A stretch of 64,000 nucleotides of DNA from Mesorhizobium sp. B2-8-5 (GTDB lineage Bacteria > Pseudomonadota > Alphaproteobacteria > Rhizobiales > Rhizobiaceae). This document shows positions 61,302 to 64,000 of the stretch, piece by piece (the first letter of the stretch is position 1; each line of letters opens with the position of its first letter). The translations under genes were made by a program, and so were the position numbers. The stretch is from positions 2,451,501 through 2,515,500 of the forward strand of contig NZ_CP083951.1 in the NCBI RefSeq assembly GCF_006440675.2, given 5' to 3'. The notes beneath the pieces were generated by a model. The model had not been told where the DNA came from and did no database searches. It saw only the letters and a program-made list of their open reading frames with translations.

Positions 61302-63389
61302 TCACCGCCCTTCGCGATACCACATCGAGCCGATGGCGAGCAGCAGCAGGCCGAGGCCGAGGAAGCCGCCGAACAGAGGCACGCGCGACACGGCCTTGAG
61401 CGTGCTGTCGTCGGTGGTGCGCAGGCCGATCCAGTCGTCGCCCGAAGCGGCCGCGGAAGAGCGGACAGGGATGATCGACGGCAGCGTCACGCCGCCGGCG
61501 AGATTGCCGAGCGTCGACGACGGAGCCAGCCGCCGCACGCTGCCGCCGGTCGCCTCGGCAGGCGCCTTCAGCCTGTCCTCGGTCGAGATCACGTCGGAAA
61601 ATTCCGGCGCGTTGATCGGGCCGACATGGGCAAGCGCGGTAAGGTCGCCATTGCCGATCTGGTAGAGGCCGATCTCGCCGGTCTGCAGACTGCCGGTGAA
61701 GATGCCGGGCTCGGCTTTCTCGAGCTTGACCGTCATCGCCTTGCCGGACGGCGTGATGACCTGGGCGGGACCCGGGTCGTCGCTCATCGTCTGGCGGCGG
61801 ATTTCAAGCATCATGCCGCGGCCGTCGGCGGTCAGCCGCTCCTCTTCCAGTTCCGGCTCCTTCATCAGCCAGTGGGCGATGCGGCGATAAAGCTGGACAT
61901 GCGGTCCACCGCCCTCGAAGCCGCGCGCCCACAGCCAGCCCTGGTCGGAGAGCAGCATGCCGACACGGCCTTCGCCCTTGCGGTCGAGCAGGAGCAGGGG
62001 CCGATCGTCGGCGCCTTTCATCACCACTTCGCCTTCCGGATTCTTGACGCCGATGGTGCGGAACCAGCGGCTCCAATGCGGCGGCTCGCTCGCCGAGCCG
62101 TCGAGCCCGCGCGTCACCGGATGGCGCTGGCCGAGATCGGTCAGGCGCGGATAGAATGCCTTGTCCACCACCTCGCCGGTCGGCATGGCCGGCAGCGCGG
62201 CGTTCAGCGGCGTGCGGGCAATGGAGTTTTCGCCGGCATATTCGGGGCCGGCGGCAATCAGCAGCGCGCCGCCCTTTTCGACATATTCGGAGATGTAATC
62301 GTAATACAGGATCGGCAGCACGTCGCGGTGCTGGTAGCGGTCGAAGATGATCAGGTCGAAATCCTTGATCTTCTCGACGAACAGCTCGCGCGTCGGGAAG
62401 GCAATCAGCGACAGCTCGTTGATCGGCGTGCCGTCCTGCTTTTCCGGCGGGCGCAGAATGGTGAAGTGGACGAGATCGACCGATGCGTCCGACTTCAAAA
62501 GGTTGCGCCAGGTGCGCTCGCCGGCATGCGGCTCGCCGGAAACCAAGAGCACGCGCAGGTTCTCGCGGATGCCGTCGACCAAAGCGATCGCCCGGTTGTT
62601 GGCGTCGGTCAGTTCGCCGGGCTCCCGGTCGATGCCGAGCTGGACGATGTTGCGGCCGGCATTGGGTATGATGACCGAGAGCTTCATCGGCTGGCCGACG
62701 GTCGCGTGCTCGACCGAGACCTGCTCGCCATTGACCGAGACGCGCACGTCCACCGGAGCGCCATCGCCTTCCGTCGAAATGACGCGGTAGGTCATGTCGA
62801 GCGGCTTGCCCACGAGGCCGAAGCGCGGCGCGTTCTCGAAGCGGATGCGGCGGTCCTTCTCGTGCTCGTTGCCGGTGATCAGCGCATGCAGCGGCGCGTT
62901 GAACTCCGGTGCGCCGGCCGGCGCATCATGCACCTCGCCATCGGTGATCATGATCGCGCCGCCGATGCGCGACGGCGGCACGTCGCGGAAAGTGCCCTCC
63001 AGCGCGCTGAACAGCCTGGTTTCGGTGCGCTCGTCAGCGGCTTCGGACTTGCCGGCCTCGACGACACGGACATCGAACTGCTTGAAGCGGGCAAGACGCT
63101 GCTGCAACCCGGCCAGCGCCTCGTCGGTCTGCTTGGCGCGGTCGCCAATGTCCTGGCTCTGGCTGCGATCGACGATGAGAGCGACGACGCTCTTCAGCGC
63201 CTCGCGTTCCTCGGCGAGGAACACCGGGTTGAGCAATGCCGCGGCAAGCGCGAGCAACGCGATGAAGCGCAGCGCCGAGCCGCGTTGGCGGAACCACAGG
63301 CCGACCAGCGCCAGCAGCAGCAACGGCACGAAGAGAAGGCCAAACAGCGGCCAGGAAACCAGCGGTTCGAAGGAGATCGACCAGTTCAT
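61302..63389 (-). CDS. Large membrane protein of a MoxR/DUF4159-type operon
   Basis: A 695-residue protein. It begins with two helices (WPLFGLLFVPLLLLALVGLWF and FIALLALAAALLNPVF), then a VWA-like part (SVVALIVDRSQSQDIGDRAKQTDEALAGLQQRL; GGAIMITDGEVHDAPAG), a middle region resembling the class I glutamine amidotransferase-like fold (FDLIIFDRYQHRDVLPILYYDYISEYVEKGGALLIAAGPEYAG), and a last helix (VPLFGGFLGLGLLLLAIGSMWYREG). Its start is 3 bases after the stop of the DUF4159 gene, so the two form an operon, the usual rhizobial arrangement downstream of moxR and DUF58. Role in envelope or complex maturation is inferred. Confidence 0.85.
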   Translation of the reverse strand: MNWSISFEPLVSWPLFGLLFVPLLLLALVGLWFRQRGSALRFIALLALAAALLNPVFLAEEREALKSVVALIVDRSQSQDIGDRAKQTDEALAGLQQRLARFKQFDVRVVEAGKSEAADERTETRLFSALEGTFRDVPPSRIGGAIMITDGEVHDAPAGAPEFNAPLHALITGNEHEKDRRIRFENAPRFGLVGKPLDMTYRVISTEGDGAPVDVRVSVNGEQVSVEHATVGQPMKLSVIIPNAGRNIVQLGIDREPGELTDANNRAIALVDGIRENLRVLLVSGEPHAGERTWRNLLKSDASVDLVHFTILRPPEKQDGTPINELSLIAFPTRELFVEKIKDFDLIIFDRYQHRDVLPILYYDYISEYVEKGGALLIAAGPEYAGENSIARTPLNAALPAMPTGEVVDKAFYPRLTDLGQRHPVTRGLDGSASEPPHWSRWFRTIGVKNPEGEVVMKGADDRPLLLLDRKGEGRVGMLLSDQGWLWARGFEGGGPHVQLYRRIAHWLMKEPELEEERLTADGRGMMLEIRRQTMSDDPGPAQVITPSGKAMTVKLEKAEPGIFTGSLQTGEIGLYQIGNGDLTALAHVGPINAPEFSDVISTEDRLKAPAEATGGSVRRLAPSSTLGNLAGGVTLPSIIPVRSSAAASGDDWIGLRTTDDSTLKAVSRVPLFGGFLGLGLLLLAIGSMWYREGR

Positions 63390-63392
63390 GAC

Positions 63393-64000
63393 CTACTGCC
63401 CCAGCCGTTCGAGCAGCACGGGCACATGCACCTGATCGGATTTGTAATTGCCGGTCAGCATGTACATCATGATGTTGACGCCGGCGCGCAGCGCATAGAC
63501 GCGCTGCATCGGATCCGGCGGCACGGTCGGCAGCATCGGGTCGCCGTTCTCGTCGATGGCCCAGGCGCCGGCGAAATCATTGGCGGTGATCATGATCGGC
63601 GAGACGCCGTCGCCGGTCCGCACCGGGCGGTTCTCGGTGTTGCTGGCCTCGAGCGAGGCCTCGACCCAGAGCGGGCTGCCATTGAAGCGGCCGGGGAACT
63701 CCGGAAGGATGAAGAAGGATTTGGTCAGCACGTGGTCCGACGGCACCGGCTCCAGCGGCGGCACGTTGAGATTGCCGAGGATGTCGCGCAGCCGCTCGGT
63801 CGCCGGGCTTGCCGAGCCGGCGCCGATGCCATTCGAGAACTGGTCGCGCGTATCGAACAGAACCGTACCGCCCTGCTGCATATAGGCGTCGATGCGGGCG
63901 ATCGCCGCCTGGCTGGGCATAGGCGCCGACGCGTCGATCGGCCAATAGATCAGCGGAAAGAAGGACAGCTCGTCCTTGGCGATGTCGACGCCCGCCGGCG
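63393..64000 (-). CDS. DUF4159-domain protein (5' end outside window)
   Basis: The C-terminal 202 residues are visible. LSFFPLIYWPIDASAPMPSQAAIARIDAYMQQGGTVLFDTRDQFSNG and YALRAGVNIMMYMLTGNYKSDQVHVP match the DUF4159 domain, which looks like a glutamine amidotransferase-like fold without a verified active site. In rhizobia this domain sits at the C-terminus of a larger membrane protein. The frame continues past base 64000 without a stop. The downstream membrane gene starts 3 bases after its stop. Confidence 0.82.
   Translation of the reverse strand, partial: PAGVDIAKDELSFFPLIYWPIDASAPMPSQAAIARIDAYMQQGGTVLFDTRDQFSNGIGAGSASPATERLRDILGNLNVPPLEPVPSDHVLTKSFFILPEFPGRFNGSPLWVEASLEASNTENRPVRTGDGVSPIMITANDFAGAWAIDENGDPMLPTVPPDPMQRVYALRAGVNIMMYMLTGNYKSDQVHVPVLLERLGQ

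Overview
The window reads as chromosome from a GC-rich alphaproteobacterium of the order Rhizobiales, most likely Mesorhizobium or a close relative. The grounds are: a fused TrpE-TrpG anthranilate synthase preceded by a leader peptide with three tandem Trp codons, a rhizobial type choline importer (choXWV), a ClpS2-like adaptor, several copies of rhizobial intergenic palindromes, and best-fit resemblances throughout to rhizobial proteins. The assignment comes from recognition of families, not from a database search. No rRNA, tRNA, CRISPR array, insertion sequence or phage module was seen.

Layout. 1-8.2 kb: mixed housekeeping and accessory enzymes (3-hydroxyacyl-CoA dehydrogenase, GNAT, glutathionyl-hydroquinone reductase, NUDIX, metallophosphoesterase, alpha/beta hydrolase) and a TPR regulator. 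8.4-10.4 kb: leuA with a candidate Leu-rich leader peptide. 10.6-12.9 kb: a tight ATP-grasp/esterase/NTF2-like cassette. 12.9-18.6 kb: a DHA2 efflux pump divergent from a LysR regulator, two SDR enzymes, a decayed antitoxin, an ABM protein and a DsrE-like protein. 18.7-23.4 kb: a secreted protein with an internal duplication, a CDF metal exporter, and trpE(G) with a complete trpL attenuator. 23.6-28.8 kb: aspartoacylase-like hydrolase, MFS pump, flavin disulfide oxidoreductase, DUF4126 protein, sugar O-acetyltransferase. 28.7-33.6 kb: a two-component system facing a PepSY/cytochrome b pair, a GlxA-type regulator and an isochorismatase-like hydrolase. 33.8-37.1 kb: an unknown membrane protein and fhs.

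37.4-44.1 kb is the most unusual block: five co-oriented, closely packed genes encoding a DUF2333-like membrane protein, a 444-residue unknown, an AAA+ ATPase, a 381-residue unknown and a long coiled-coil protein. None of the products other than the ATPase has an assigned function that I recognise, and the packing suggests one machine. It is followed upstream by tdk and then, on the other strand, choXWV.

48.6-64 kb: an autotransporter with exact 25-residue repeats, a persulfide dioxygenase-like/rhodanese fusion, a SARP-type TPR regulator divergent from cysK, a PLP decarboxylase, YciI, a second two-component system, three small exported or membrane proteins, clpS, and the distal part of a DUF4159-type operon running off the right end.

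Regulatory RNA is a theme: trpL attenuation, a possible leuA leader, a terminator inside the cho operon between choX and choW, and a family of structured palindromes whose arms differ between copies but stay complementary.
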